Part shown: positions 28,911 to 38,487 of the stretch, piece by piece
How the letters are laid out: each line of letters opens with the position of its first letter
How positions within the stretch are numbered: position 1 is the stretch's first letter
DNA from: an uncultured Pelagibacteraceae bacterium
Lineage (GTDB): Bacteria > Pseudomonadota > Alphaproteobacteria > Pelagibacterales > Pelagibacteraceae
NCBI GenBank assembly: GCA_902561015.1
Contig: CACENB010000007.1
Coordinates: 1 to 46,635 of the forward strand
Direction of reading: 5' to 3'
Length of the DNA stretch: 46,635 nt
Translations under genes and position numbers: made by a program
Notes under the pieces: generated by a model
Seen by the model: only the letters and a program-made list of their open reading frames with translations
The model's database searches: none
What the model was told of the DNA's origin: nothing

Positions 28911-29657
28911 TTAAGAATTGGTAAACAAACTTCCAAAACCTTTGATATTGTTATTTTTTCCAATTTTTTCTAAAGTATCCCAAATCAATGTTTGATTACT
29001 AGATAAAACAGGTTTGTTTAATTTTTTTTCTAGTCTGTCTATAATGTTTAAAACCGGCAAGGCTGTGCAAGAAATGAATAAAGCATCAGCATCTTCAATA
29101 TTCATATTAACTAGAGTGTCATAGATAAAATCTTGATCAACTTTTCCAATGTCATAATCTGCAGCTATATCTAAATATGAGTTGGAAACCACTTCAAATT
29201 TTTCCTCTTTGAAATATTCAACAACCTCATTATTTAGTTTTTTACTATACGGAGTAAAGATCGCTAATTTTTTTATCTTTAATTTTTTTAACGCTTTTAT
29301 TGCAGCTGTGCTGGGAGTTGTTAACTCAGCCTTAGGTTTTGCTGCCCTTACTTTTTTCTCAATCACATCATGACCTGTTGCTATTGTTCCAGAGGTACAT
29401 CCATAAACAACACAATCTATATCCTCATTGGGTAAAATATTATTTGTAACTTCAGTTACTTTATCAGACATTTTTATTAAATTTTCTTTTGTTAAGGGAT
29501 TATAACATTCAATTCTGTTAACAAAAAAATCAATCTCTTTATCTTTAATAACGTTTATAAAATCCTTCTCAATCATAAAATCAGTAGCTAAAGCAATTAA
29601 TCCAATCCTAGGATTAGAATTTTTTTTAAACCTGGGTTCTATTTTGTTTAATTTCAT
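28911..29657 (-). CDS. Asp/Glu racemase/maleate isomerase superfamily, EutA-like
   Basis: RIGLIALATDFMIEKDF, CVVYGCTSGTIATG and second cysteine FISCTALPVLN. Confidence 0.75.
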   Translation of the reverse strand: MKLNKIEPRFKKNSNPRIGLIALATDFMIEKDFINVIKDKEIDFFVNRIECYNPLTKENLIKMSDKVTEVTNNILPNEDIDCVVYGCTSGTIATGHDVIEKKVRAAKPKAELTTPSTAAIKALKKLKIKKLAIFTPYSKKLNNEVVEYFKEEKFEVVSNSYLDIAADYDIGKVDQDFIYDTLVNMNIEDADALFISCTALPVLNIIDRLEKKLNKPVLSSNQTLIWDTLEKIGKNNNIKGFGSLFTNS

Positions 29658-29793
29658 ACTAAATTAATATGAAGTAAGTCTAGATTAATTAAACCTATTA
29701 TAAAATAAGATAATTTGCTTGTTGAAAATCTTTACAAATCGGATTTAATTAAATTTATATAAAATAATTGTTAACTAAATATAGAGGATAATA

Positions 29794-30975
29794 ATGAAAA
29801 GACTAATTGTTGCTGCTTTCATATTTGTTTCAACTTTTTCAACAAATGTTTTAGCAGAAATTAAAATGGGTGTAATTTTGGGTTTCACTGGCCCTATTGA
29901 ATCTTTAACCCCCGCTATGGCTGCATCAGCCGAGCTTGCTTTCAAGGAAGCTTCAGATTCTGGATCTCTACTAGGTGGAAAAAAAATTTCAGTGATAAGA
30001 GCTGACTCAACATGTGTGGACTCTGCCGCTGCGACTGCAGCCGCTGAGGGAGTTATTTCACAAGGAGTTGCAGCAATAATGGGTGCTGATTGCTCAGGAG
30101 TAACTGGTGCGATAGCATCAAATGTTGCGGTTCCAAATGGTGTTGTAATGATTTCACCATCGGCAACATCACCAGGATTAACAACTTTAGATGATAAAGG
30201 ATATTTCTTTAGAACTGCGCCATCAGATGCAAGAGGTGGTCAAATCCTAGCTGATATTACTAAAGACAGAAAAGTTAAAAGTGTTGCAATTACCTATACA
30301 AATAATGATTATGGAAAAGGTTTAGCAGATGTTTATAAGGCAGCTGTCGAAGCGCACGGAATTAAAGTTACTACTGTAACTGCTCACGAAGATGGAAAAG
30401 CAGACTACTCTTCTGAAGTAGCAACTCTTGCCTCAGCAGGTGGAGATGCAGTAGCTGTAATTGGATACCTAGACCAAGGTGGTAAAGGAATTATTCAAGC
30501 TTCTTTAGACTCTGGTGCATTTGATAAATTTATTTTATCGGATGGAATGATCGGCCAATCATTGGTTGATACTTTTGGAAAAGACTTAAGAAAATCTTTT
30601 GGTTCAATGCCAGGATCAACAGGAAAAGGTGCTGGAGTATTCTCTAAAGTTGCAAGTGCTGCAAATATAGATAGCTCTGGTCCGTACACAGGTGAGTCTT
30701 ACGATGCTGCTGCTTTAATCGTTTTAGCAATGCAAGCAGGAAACTCAGCTGATAGAGCGTCAATTGCAAAAAATGTGATGGATGTTGCTAACAGTCCTGG
30801 AACAAAAATTTATCCAGGTGAACTAAAAAAAGGTTTAGATTTATTAGCTAAAGGTAAAAAAGTTGACTACGAAGGTGCAACTGGAGTTACTTTTACTAGC
30901 GTCGGTGAAGCTGAAGGTTCTTTCTTAGAGCAAGAAGTTAAAGGCGGAAAATTCAAAACTAAAAAACAAAGATAA
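29794..30975 (+). CDS. Branched-chain amino acid-type ABC substrate-binding protein, LivK-like
   Basis: Signal peptide MKRLIVAAFIFVSTFSTNVLA; IKMGVILGFTGPIESLTPAMAASAELAF; convergent with a Liv operon on the minus strand. Confidence 0.9.
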   Translation: MKRLIVAAFIFVSTFSTNVLAEIKMGVILGFTGPIESLTPAMAASAELAFKEASDSGSLLGGKKISVIRADSTCVDSAAATAAAEGVISQGVAAIMGADCSGVTGAIASNVAVPNGVVMISPSATSPGLTTLDDKGYFFRTAPSDARGGQILADITKDRKVKSVAITYTNNDYGKGLADVYKAAVEAHGIKVTTVTAHEDGKADYSSEVATLASAGGDAVAVIGYLDQGGKGIIQASLDSGAFDKFILSDGMIGQSLVDTFGKDLRKSFGSMPGSTGKGAGVFSKVASAANIDSSGPYTGESYDAAALIVLAMQAGNSADRASIAKNVMDVANSPGTKIYPGELKKGLDLLAKGKKVDYEGATGVTFTSVGEAEGSFLEQEVKGGKFKTKKQR

Positions 30976-30991
30976 TTTATCTTAAAATTTA

Positions 30992-31025
30992 AACCCCCAG
31001 CATTAATTTGTTGGGGGTTTTTTTT
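30992..31025 (+). terminator. Rho-independent terminator after the LivK-like gene
   Basis: aacccccagcattaatttgttgggggtttttttt: strong stem plus T8. Confidence 0.9.
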
Positions 31026-31095
31026 AAAAAAATAAATATTTATCAGCCATATATAGAGCCCAAGCTAATGCGGCACCTGTAATGATATATTTCAT
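31024..31095 (-). CDS. Putative 23-aa single-transmembrane small protein, not in the supplied ORF track
   Basis: Minus strand ATG AAA TAT ATC ATT ACA GGT GCC GCA TTA GCT TGG GCT CTA TAT ATG GCT GAT AAA TAT TTA TTT TTT TAA = MKYIITGAALAWALYMADKYLFF; ATG is 4 nt after the livM stop. Confidence 0.55.
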   Translation of the reverse strand: MKYIITGAALAWALYMADKYLFF

Positions 31096-31099
31096 AATC

Positions 31100-32470
31100 T
31101 TATTTTATTTCTATTTTTTCAGGAAGTATACCTTTTGGTCTATATCTCATTATGACCAAGAGACCTACTCCCATCATTAAAAATCTGAAATATGGAACAC
31201 TCTCAATTAAGTGTACTTTTAAAAAGTGTGTGTCATCTAATCCAGCAGTAGTTAAATTTACTAAGTAAAGACCAATTGGTGCAGCCTCAATCCATAAGAA
31301 CCAAACAACAAAACCTCCAAGAATTGCACCAAAGTTATTTCCGCTTCCACCGATAATAACCATTACCCAAATTAAAAAAGTATATCTCAAAGGTCTATAA
31401 CTTCCTGGGGTAAACAAGCCATCTTGAGTAACTAACATTGCGCCCGCAATACCAACAATGGCTGAACCTAAAACAAAAATTAAAAGGTGTTGTTTAACAA
31501 CATTTTTGCCCATTGCATTAGCTGCTTCCTCGTTATCTCTAATTGCTCTCATCATTCTTCCCCAAGGAGAATAAAGAGCTTTTTGAGTTAAGATTAATAA
31601 AATAATTACTACAACTAAAAATAATCCAGAGTAACAAAGTTTTACAAAAACTGATGATCCCTCGATTACAAGTTGATTTAGTGTAGCTTGTCTTTCTGTT
31701 AAATCAGTGATTAGATTTAATTTACTTGAGTTAAATTTTTCAACAAGACTTATAAACCAATCTGTTTGTTGCAAATTTACCTCATAAGGTGCAGGTCTTT
31801 TTAATCCTATTACATTTTTAACACCTCTTGTTAACCAATCTTCGTGTTTTATAATTGCAATAACAATTTCTGATATTAGTAAAGTTGCTATAGCAAGATA
31901 ATCAGCTCTTAAACCTAAAGCAACTTTTCCTATAACAAAAGCTAATCCACCTGCAAAAAAAGCTCCAACAACCCAAGAAAAAATAATTGGAAGACCTAAT
32001 CCACCAAGAAAACCAGTTTTTGCAGGATTAACTCCCTCAATAGCTTCAATTCCTGGCTCAGAAATAAATCTTATAATTACAATTCCTAAGATTATAATAG
32101 CAGCTACTATGTAAGTTCTGTTTTTTGATTTCTTATAATTCTTTAAAATATACCTAACAGCTAATACCATTGCTATTATAAGAAAAAGACTGAATAAAAT
32201 ATTAAATCCGCCTGCACTCCATGCTTCTTGAACAGGATCTACTGAGATTAAAACAGCTGCTAAACCACCTAAAGCTGTAAAACCCATTATCCCAAAGTTA
32301 ATAAGACCAGCATAACCCCATTGAATGTTGGCACCCATTGTCATTACTGCTGAAATTAGACAAAGATTAAATATTGATAAAGCTATGTTCCAAGACTGGA
32401 ATATACCAACAAGGATAATCAGCCCCATCATTATACTATATGCAGCAATTACATTTAAATTTTTTCTCAC
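31100..32470 (-). CDS. livM: Branched-chain amino acid-type ABC permease, long LivM-like
   Basis: IQWGYAGLINFGIMGFTALGGLAAVL; GGSGNNFGAILGGFVVWF; 456 aa. Confidence 0.9.
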   Translation of the reverse strand: MRKNLNVIAAYSIMMGLIILVGIFQSWNIALSIFNLCLISAVMTMGANIQWGYAGLINFGIMGFTALGGLAAVLISVDPVQEAWSAGGFNILFSLFLIIAMVLAVRYILKNYKKSKNRTYIVAAIIILGIVIIRFISEPGIEAIEGVNPAKTGFLGGLGLPIIFSWVVGAFFAGGLAFVIGKVALGLRADYLAIATLLISEIVIAIIKHEDWLTRGVKNVIGLKRPAPYEVNLQQTDWFISLVEKFNSSKLNLITDLTERQATLNQLVIEGSSVFVKLCYSGLFLVVVIILLILTQKALYSPWGRMMRAIRDNEEAANAMGKNVVKQHLLIFVLGSAIVGIAGAMLVTQDGLFTPGSYRPLRYTFLIWVMVIIGGSGNNFGAILGGFVVWFLWIEAAPIGLYLVNLTTAGLDDTHFLKVHLIESVPYFRFLMMGVGLLVIMRYRPKGILPEKIEIK

Positions 32471-33477
32471 AACACCTTCCCTTTAAATATACCTAATGGA
32501 CGATAAAGTAAGACGATGACTAAGATTGAAAAAGATACTGCAAATTTATAATCTGTAGAGAGTAATTGAATTAGACCATCTGGCTCCATACTTTCAGGTA
32601 AAACATACATGAAAAATTTTCTATAAGCGTAAGTTAACAATATTTCAGAGAAGGCAATTACATATCCACCGAGAAAGGCTCCAAATGGATTACCAATGCC
32701 GCCCACTATAGCCGCTGCAAATATTGGTAGCATATTATTAAAGTAGGTGAATGGTTTAAAACTTTTATCTAAACCATATAAAGCGCCACCAATTGTTGCA
32801 AGAATCCCTGCTATGACCCAAGTTATCATGACAATTTTTTTGGGATCGATACCTGATAATAATGCTAAATCCTCATTATCAGAGTATGCTCTCATACTTT
32901 TTCCAGTCTTAGTTTTATTTAAAAACCAAAACAAAGTTGAAACTAAAATCAACGTAACAATAATCGTAATAACTTGAGTAGATTTTATTGCAAGACCCTC
33001 GTTTAATCCTGTCATTTCTTTAAATTCACCAGCTTTAATTAAAAATTTTTCTCCATCAAAAAATCTTCTGTCTGAAGGGCCAATAATTATACGAACCACT
33101 GCCTGAGTAACAAACATCACGCCAATACTTACCATTGCTAATTGCACAGGGGGACTTTTGTTTATTCGGTAATATTTAAATACTAATTTATCTACTATCA
33201 GCATGTAGCCAACCATAAAAATAATACCAAAAGGAATTGCTAGAAGGGCTGTAGGTAAAACCCCAAAACTAATTCCAACAGACTGAAAATAGAAAGTGAA
33301 TAAAATTACAAACATTGTCCCAAAAGACATCATGTCCCCTGTAGCAAAGTTTGCAAACCGTAAAATTCCGTAAATCAATGTTACAAAAATTGCACCAAGT
33401 GCTAGTTGAGATCCGTACGCTAAAGCTGGAACAAAAATATAATTTAATAAAAGTATAATTGCATTTACAAAGTCCAT
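32467..33477 (-). CDS. livH: Branched-chain amino acid-type ABC permease, LivH-like
   Basis: ALGAIFVTLIYGILRFANFATGDMMSFG; GGIGNPFGAFLGGYVIAFSE. Confidence 0.9.
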   Translation of the reverse strand: MDFVNAIILLLNYIFVPALAYGSQLALGAIFVTLIYGILRFANFATGDMMSFGTMFVILFTFYFQSVGISFGVLPTALLAIPFGIIFMVGYMLIVDKLVFKYYRINKSPPVQLAMVSIGVMFVTQAVVRIIIGPSDRRFFDGEKFLIKAGEFKEMTGLNEGLAIKSTQVITIIVTLILVSTLFWFLNKTKTGKSMRAYSDNEDLALLSGIDPKKIVMITWVIAGILATIGGALYGLDKSFKPFTYFNNMLPIFAAAIVGGIGNPFGAFLGGYVIAFSEILLTYAYRKFFMYVLPESMEPDGLIQLLSTDYKFAVSFSILVIVLLYRPLGIFKGKVL

Positions 33478-33478
33478 A

Positions 33479-34186
33479 TTAACCACCTAGAAAAGAGCTT
33501 CTTACTCTTGGGTCTTCTAGTAGTTCTTTTCCAGTGCCAGAGTGCCGGTTCTCCCCAGTCACTAGAACATAACCTCTATCAGAAATATTTAATGCTTGTT
33601 TTGCATTTTGCTCAACCATTAAAATTGCTACGTTCGTTCTTTTTACTTTTACGATATGATCAAATAATTCATCCATCACAATAGGTGATACGCCGGCAGT
33701 TGGTTCATCCAACATCAATACAGAGGGCTTGATCATAAGTGCTCTACCTAATGCAACTTGTTGTCTTTGTCCTCCAGATAACTCACCAACTAATTGATTT
33801 TTTTTTTCTTTTAGAATTGGAAATAAGTCAAAGATTTCATTAATAGTCTCTTTAAATTCGGTGTTTATTAAGAAAGCACCCATCTCTAAATTTTCCTCCA
33901 CCGTCATACCTGCAAAAACATTTTTTGTTTGAGGAACGAATGAGATGCCTTCTTTTACTCTGTCTTGTGGAGAAAGTTTTGAAATATCTTTACCATTGAT
34001 AATTACTGAACCAGATTTTAAATTTAATAAGCCTAACATTGCTTTCATCGCGGTAGATTTTCCAGCTCCATTAGGTCCAAGGATCGATACTATTTCTCCT
34101 CTTTCAACATTTACCGAACATGAATTAATTATGTCTGGGCCATTTCCATATCCACCGGTCATGTTATTCCCTTCAAAAAATGCCAT
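33479..34186 (-). CDS. livF: ABC transporter ATP-binding protein, LivF-like
   Basis: LGPNGAGKSTAMKAMLGLL; ELSGGQRQQVALGRALMIKPSVLMLDEPTAGVSP. Confidence 0.9.
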   Translation of the reverse strand: MAFFEGNNMTGGYGNGPDIINSCSVNVERGEIVSILGPNGAGKSTAMKAMLGLLNLKSGSVIINGKDISKLSPQDRVKEGISFVPQTKNVFAGMTVEENLEMGAFLINTEFKETINEIFDLFPILKEKKNQLVGELSGGQRQQVALGRALMIKPSVLMLDEPTAGVSPIVMDELFDHIVKVKRTNVAILMVEQNAKQALNISDRGYVLVTGENRHSGTGKELLEDPRVRSSFLGG

Positions 34187-34972
34187 TTAATTATCCTTTA
34201 ATTTTGAGCCGCTACCTAAATAACTTTCAATAACTTTTTCATCTTTTTTTGCATCCTCAACTGAACCTTCGAAAAGAACTGAACCTTCTGCCATTACGAT
34301 CACTGGATCACATAATCTTCCTATAAAATCCATGTCATGTTCGATCATACAAAAAGTGTAACCCTTTTCTTTATTAAGTTTTTCAATAGCTGTTCCAAGA
34401 TCCTTTAATAGAGTTCTATTTACGCCAGCACCTACCTCATCTAACAATACTAATTTTGCATCAACCATCATTGTTCGACCTAATTCTAACAATTTTTTTT
34501 GTCCGCCAGATAAATTTCCCGCCAACTCATTTTTTAAATGGCTAAGATTAAGAAAATTAATAACTTCCATAGCCTTTTCTTTAATTTGACTTTCTTCTTT
34601 TGCAACTAATGAAGGTTTTAACAAAGCATTAACCAATTTTTCTCCAGATTGATTTCCTGGAACCATCATTAAGTTTTCTAAAACAGATAAATTTGTAAAT
34701 TCATGAGCTATTTGAAAAGTTCTTAGCAAACCTTTTGAAAATAATTCATAGGATGGAACATCAGTAATGTTTTCATTATTAAAAATCACACTACCAGCAG
34801 AGGATTTTAAATTTCCAGCAATAAGGTTAAATAAAGTGGTTTTGCCAGAACCATTCGGTCCAATAATACCTGTAATAGTTCCCTTTTTAACTTTAAGAGA
34901 ACACTCCGATACTGCCGCTAGTCCTCCAAAATATTTTGACAAATTATTAATTTCTAAAATATTTTGTGACAT
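34187..34972 (-). CDS. livG: ABC transporter ATP-binding protein, LivG-like
   Basis: IGPNGSGKTTLFNLIAG; NLSGGQKKLLELGRTMMVDAKLVLLDEVGAG. Confidence 0.9.
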   Translation of the reverse strand: MSQNILEINNLSKYFGGLAAVSECSLKVKKGTITGIIGPNGSGKTTLFNLIAGNLKSSAGSVIFNNENITDVPSYELFSKGLLRTFQIAHEFTNLSVLENLMMVPGNQSGEKLVNALLKPSLVAKEESQIKEKAMEVINFLNLSHLKNELAGNLSGGQKKLLELGRTMMVDAKLVLLDEVGAGVNRTLLKDLGTAIEKLNKEKGYTFCMIEHDMDFIGRLCDPVIVMAEGSVLFEGSVEDAKKDEKVIESYLGSGSKLKDN

Positions 34973-34975
34973 TAA

Positions 34976-35743
34976 TTATTTGCTTAGTCTTTTGTGTATA
35001 TCATTCAAAGTTTTTACAACTGAATTATAAACACCTTTACTTCTCATAAGTTTAAGACCTTGCTCATTTAATCCTTTAGGGGTTTGAGACTCTTTTACTA
35101 AATATTTGAGTTCCTTCTTTGAGTTTACAACTGCATCTTCAGACAAAGCTACAAATAGAGAAGTAATATATTTCTGTGCATCTTGTCTCTTTACTCCTTT
35201 TTTTACCAACCAATCACTCATGATCTTTAAAATTTCATAATAAGCAGCCATCATCCCCGATGTTGACCAAAAATTAATTGATAACTTTTCATTTTTAATC
35301 TCTACAGTTGAGCCAAGTTTATCAAAAAAACTTTTTACTTTTTTATTTGGAGGACAAATTGGAACTGGTCCTTTTTTTAGAGAAATTGGAGGCAACGGTA
35401 TCGCTCTTACTATTTCTGATTTAACTTTAATTATTTTTTTTAATTGTGGGATCGTGATTGTTGAAATAAAACTTATTACAGTTTGATTTGATCTAAATTT
35501 AAGATCTTTTAATATTTTTTTACCTACAGTTGGTGTGACTGCTAGAAATATCCAGCTGCAACTATCAATTATTTTTTGATTATTTTTTTCGATAGAAATT
35601 TTTTTAAATTTTTTTTTGAGATTTTTGGAGATTTTATTATTCCGTGAAGAAACAAATATCCTATTATATTTTATAGATGAATTGCAAATACCAGTTATGA
35701 CTGATGATGTAATTTTACCCGTTCCTATAAAACCTAATTTCAT
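34976..35743 (-). CDS. Pyrroline-5-carboxylate reductase-like (ProC family)
   Basis: MKLGFIGTGKITSSVITGI; VRAIPLPPISLKKGPVPICPP in the region corresponding to the ProC MPNTP motif; divergent. Confidence 0.7.
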   Translation of the reverse strand: MKLGFIGTGKITSSVITGICNSSIKYNRIFVSSRNNKISKNLKKKFKKISIEKNNQKIIDSCSWIFLAVTPTVGKKILKDLKFRSNQTVISFISTITIPQLKKIIKVKSEIVRAIPLPPISLKKGPVPICPPNKKVKSFFDKLGSTVEIKNEKLSINFWSTSGMMAAYYEILKIMSDWLVKKGVKRQDAQKYITSLFVALSEDAVVNSKKELKYLVKESQTPKGLNEQGLKLMRSKGVYNSVVKTLNDIHKRLSK

Positions 35744-35773
35744 AATTTAAATACTTATAAAGAATTGTTTATA

Positions 35774-36688
35774 TTAATTAATAAAAAAAGAACCCCTTAT
35801 TCTTAATAATTCTCTACTTAAATCTTTATTTTCTTTAAAAGGTCTTCGTCCATGAAGCCAAAAATAGTTGTTTGCTACAATTGAAGATCCCACTGGAAGT
35901 TTTGTGATTATCTTGTTTTTACTCTCTTCTAAATTGTCAGACAACTTTTGTAAAAAAATACCTTGTTTCATATTTTTTGGTTCTGGAAACTGATCTATAT
36001 AAGAAATTTGAGCTCTACCGTTTTGATCTGTTGAAAATATAGGATGTTCAACTTTATAGTCTATATTTTTACTTTTTGGTGATCCCCAAAGAAAATTTTC
36101 CTGTCCTGTTGGATCATTAAACAATTCATCACAATGTTCCCAATCATCGAGATGCAACATGGCAGTTTCACCACCTTCTGCATTTCTTTCCTCTAATTTT
36201 GACATTAATAACCAATCAGTTTTCTCTTTTACGTAAGTGCCATCTGTATGAAGATCCATGTTTGTATACGCTTTCCTTAAATAAGAGTCGCTTTTATCAA
36301 CGTGCTTTACATGAAATCTTGCGTAATATTTACCAGCCATAGCATCGTAATTAGGTATACCTACTAAATGAGAGATGGCAGTTGATAATTTAACTAAAAA
36401 ATTATCATCAATTTTTGAATTTAAATTTTGAGGTTTAATAATAAAACATCCTGTATTTCGATCTTTTAAAATTTCATTTAAAAATTTTGATAATTTATTA
36501 TTACTCAAGTCGTCTAGACTTTTTGCAATAGTGAATCTTGTAAAAGGTTTGTATTCTAAAGCGGTAATATCGAACTTATTAAATGGAAAAATGAGTTTAC
36601 TCAAAACTTCATCACTGATGTCAATATTGACAATTCTAGATGACAGTTCGTGTTTTTCTATTTGAAATCCATCAATCTTTTCGCTCAT
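35774..36688 (-). CDS. Fe(II)/2-oxoglutarate dioxygenase, CsiD/GlaH glutarate 2-hydroxylase-like
   Basis: KHVDKSDSYLRKAYTNMDLHTDGTYVKEKTDWLLMSKLEERNAEGGETAMLHLDDWEHCDELF and NNYFWLHGRRPF match the remembered E. coli CsiD pattern closely (HTD iron ligands). Confidence 0.85.
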   Translation of the reverse strand: MSEKIDGFQIEKHELSSRIVNIDISDEVLSKLIFPFNKFDITALEYKPFTRFTIAKSLDDLSNNKLSKFLNEILKDRNTGCFIIKPQNLNSKIDDNFLVKLSTAISHLVGIPNYDAMAGKYYARFHVKHVDKSDSYLRKAYTNMDLHTDGTYVKEKTDWLLMSKLEERNAEGGETAMLHLDDWEHCDELFNDPTGQENFLWGSPKSKNIDYKVEHPIFSTDQNGRAQISYIDQFPEPKNMKQGIFLQKLSDNLEESKNKIITKLPVGSSIVANNYFWLHGRRPFKENKDLSRELLRIRGSFFIN

Positions 36689-37008
36689 ACAAAACTTGTA
36701 ATAAGAGATAGTATGATAGCAGAGAAAATTGTAGGGTAAACTAAATTTTTTTTAGTTAAAAAGAAAATAATTATACATAAAGAAACCACAAAAATTCTAA
36801 CTGATAAATCTACTTCTGCTAAAGATCCTAATGGAAAAATAACTATTCGAGCAATTAATGCAGCAAGAGTTGAATAAGCAAGACAATTAAACCATCTGAA
36901 CATTTTTGAGGTTTCTTTAATTTTTTCTGAACTAACAACTCCTAAAAATCTTGATAAGTATGTAGCTAGAGATGTGACAAATATAACAATTAAAATATTA
37001 CTTGCCAT
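36685..37008 (-). CDS. azlD: AzlD-family branched-chain amino acid exporter subunit
   Basis: About 107-aa, four-TM protein with a LATYLSRFLGVV-like N-terminus; overlaps azlC. Confidence 0.8.
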   Translation of the reverse strand: MASNILIVIFVTSLATYLSRFLGVVSSEKIKETSKMFRWFNCLAYSTLAALIARIVIFPLGSLAEVDLSVRIFVVSLCIIIFFLTKKNLVYPTIFSAIILSLITSFV

Positions 37009-37702
37009 TTTTTTCTCCAATTAAAAACGCTATAGTTCCAGCAGTGAAGCCACCAAACAAGATACACCACTCAGCCGATAAAAAATAAAAAATAGGACCA
37101 AGGGTTGCGCCTAAAATAACCGATAAACTTATTTGAAAAGTTTTCATAGCTCCAACCATCATACATATAAAATATATTGGATTTATAATTGCTAGACCAA
37201 TAAGTATGTCTTTATTAAAAAAATCAGAAGCTACATAGCCAATAATTGTTGAGAATATCGCAACAGACCAAGTTGCTACTCCTATTCCAATCCAAAAATC
37301 AATTCTATTTTCTTTTTCTATATTTTCATAATTATCTTTCATTATCAGCCAGGAAGAAACTGCTATAAAATGACAGGACAAATAATATTTCCATCTTGGC
37401 TGGTCTTCATGCATCAACAACGGCATTAGCGCAACAGTCATTGGATATAATCTCGCATTAACCAACCAAACGGCTAAAAAAATATTTATCAAAGATGCTC
37501 CAATTAACATTGACTCTGCCATCACTAGTGAGCCAGGTAAAGCATACGTGAGGAAAGTTGAAAAAATACTTTGTTGAATTGTGAAACCTAAATTTTTTAA
37601 TAGTGCGCCTATAGCTATAAAACTTGCACCTAAAGCTATGGCAGGACTACCAACACCTTTTATAGCACTGAAGCCTTTTAAAAAATATTTTGTACTAATC
37701 AT
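36998..37702 (-). CDS. azlC: AzlC-family branched-chain amino acid exporter subunit
   Basis: FSTFLTYALPGSLVMAESMLIGASLINIFLAVWLVNARLYPMTVALMPLL is typical of AzlC. Confidence 0.85.
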   Translation of the reverse strand: MISTKYFLKGFSAIKGVGSPAIALGASFIAIGALLKNLGFTIQQSIFSTFLTYALPGSLVMAESMLIGASLINIFLAVWLVNARLYPMTVALMPLLMHEDQPRWKYYLSCHFIAVSSWLIMKDNYENIEKENRIDFWIGIGVATWSVAIFSTIIGYVASDFFNKDILIGLAIINPIYFICMMVGAMKTFQISLSVILGATLGPIFYFLSAEWCILFGGFTAGTIAFLIGEKNGK

Positions 37703-38487
37703 TAACCACCCAAAAACAGGCGACCAACATCTGGATTATTTAAAAGATCATCCCCTTTACCTGCAATTGCAGTCTGACCAGATACTAGCACGTAACCAAT
37801 ATCTGCGAACTCGAGTCCTTTTTTAGCATTTTGTTCAACTAAAATAATTGTCTTTTTTTCATTCTCTTGGAGATCTCTTAAAATTTCAAATACCATATCA
37901 ATATACCTTGGCTCCAAACCAATTGATGGTTCATCAACTAATAAAACTGATGGCTTCATTACCAATGCTCTTGAAATTTCTAACAATCTTCTTTCTCCGC
38001 CTGATAATACTTTTGCAGGTTGGTTTCTTCTGTTTCTTAATCTTTCGTATTTCTCAAAAATTCGCTCAGCTTCCACGTACGACTCTTCAGTTTTTTCTTT
38101 AATAAATCCACCCATTAATAAATTTTCCTCCACAGTCATATCTGGGAAAACAGAATTATCCTGGAGTATGTATGCTATTCCAACAGTTTTCAATTTTTCA
38201 GCTGGTGTTAAATTTGTGATTTCTTTTCCATCTATTTCTATTTGCCCTGAAAAAATATTTGTAAACCCATAAATAGAGTGAAGAATAGTGGATTTACCAG
38301 CTCCGTTTGGTCCAATTAGACATAAAGATTGAGCCTTACTAACAAATAGATCGAAATTATGAAGAATTTCCATTTTACCATAACCAGCATTCATATTTTT
38401 AATGGTAAGATGAATATTATTTGGAGATAGTTTTTTTAAGTCTTCTGCTACAGGAGCTTTTCCTAAAACTTCGTATTGATTTGACAT
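37702..38487 (-). CDS. livF: ABC transporter ATP-binding protein, LivF-like
   Basis: IGPNGAGKSTILHSIYGF; VLSGGERRLLEISRALVMKPSVLLVDEPSIGLEP. Confidence 0.9.
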   Translation of the reverse strand: MSNQYEVLGKAPVAEDLKKLSPNNIHLTIKNMNAGYGKMEILHNFDLFVSKAQSLCLIGPNGAGKSTILHSIYGFTNIFSGQIEIDGKEITNLTPAEKLKTVGIAYILQDNSVFPDMTVEENLLMGGFIKEKTEESYVEAERIFEKYERLRNRRNQPAKVLSGGERRLLEISRALVMKPSVLLVDEPSIGLEPRYIDMVFEILRDLQENEKKTIILVEQNAKKGLEFADIGYVLVSGQTAIAGKGDDLLNNPDVGRLFLGG

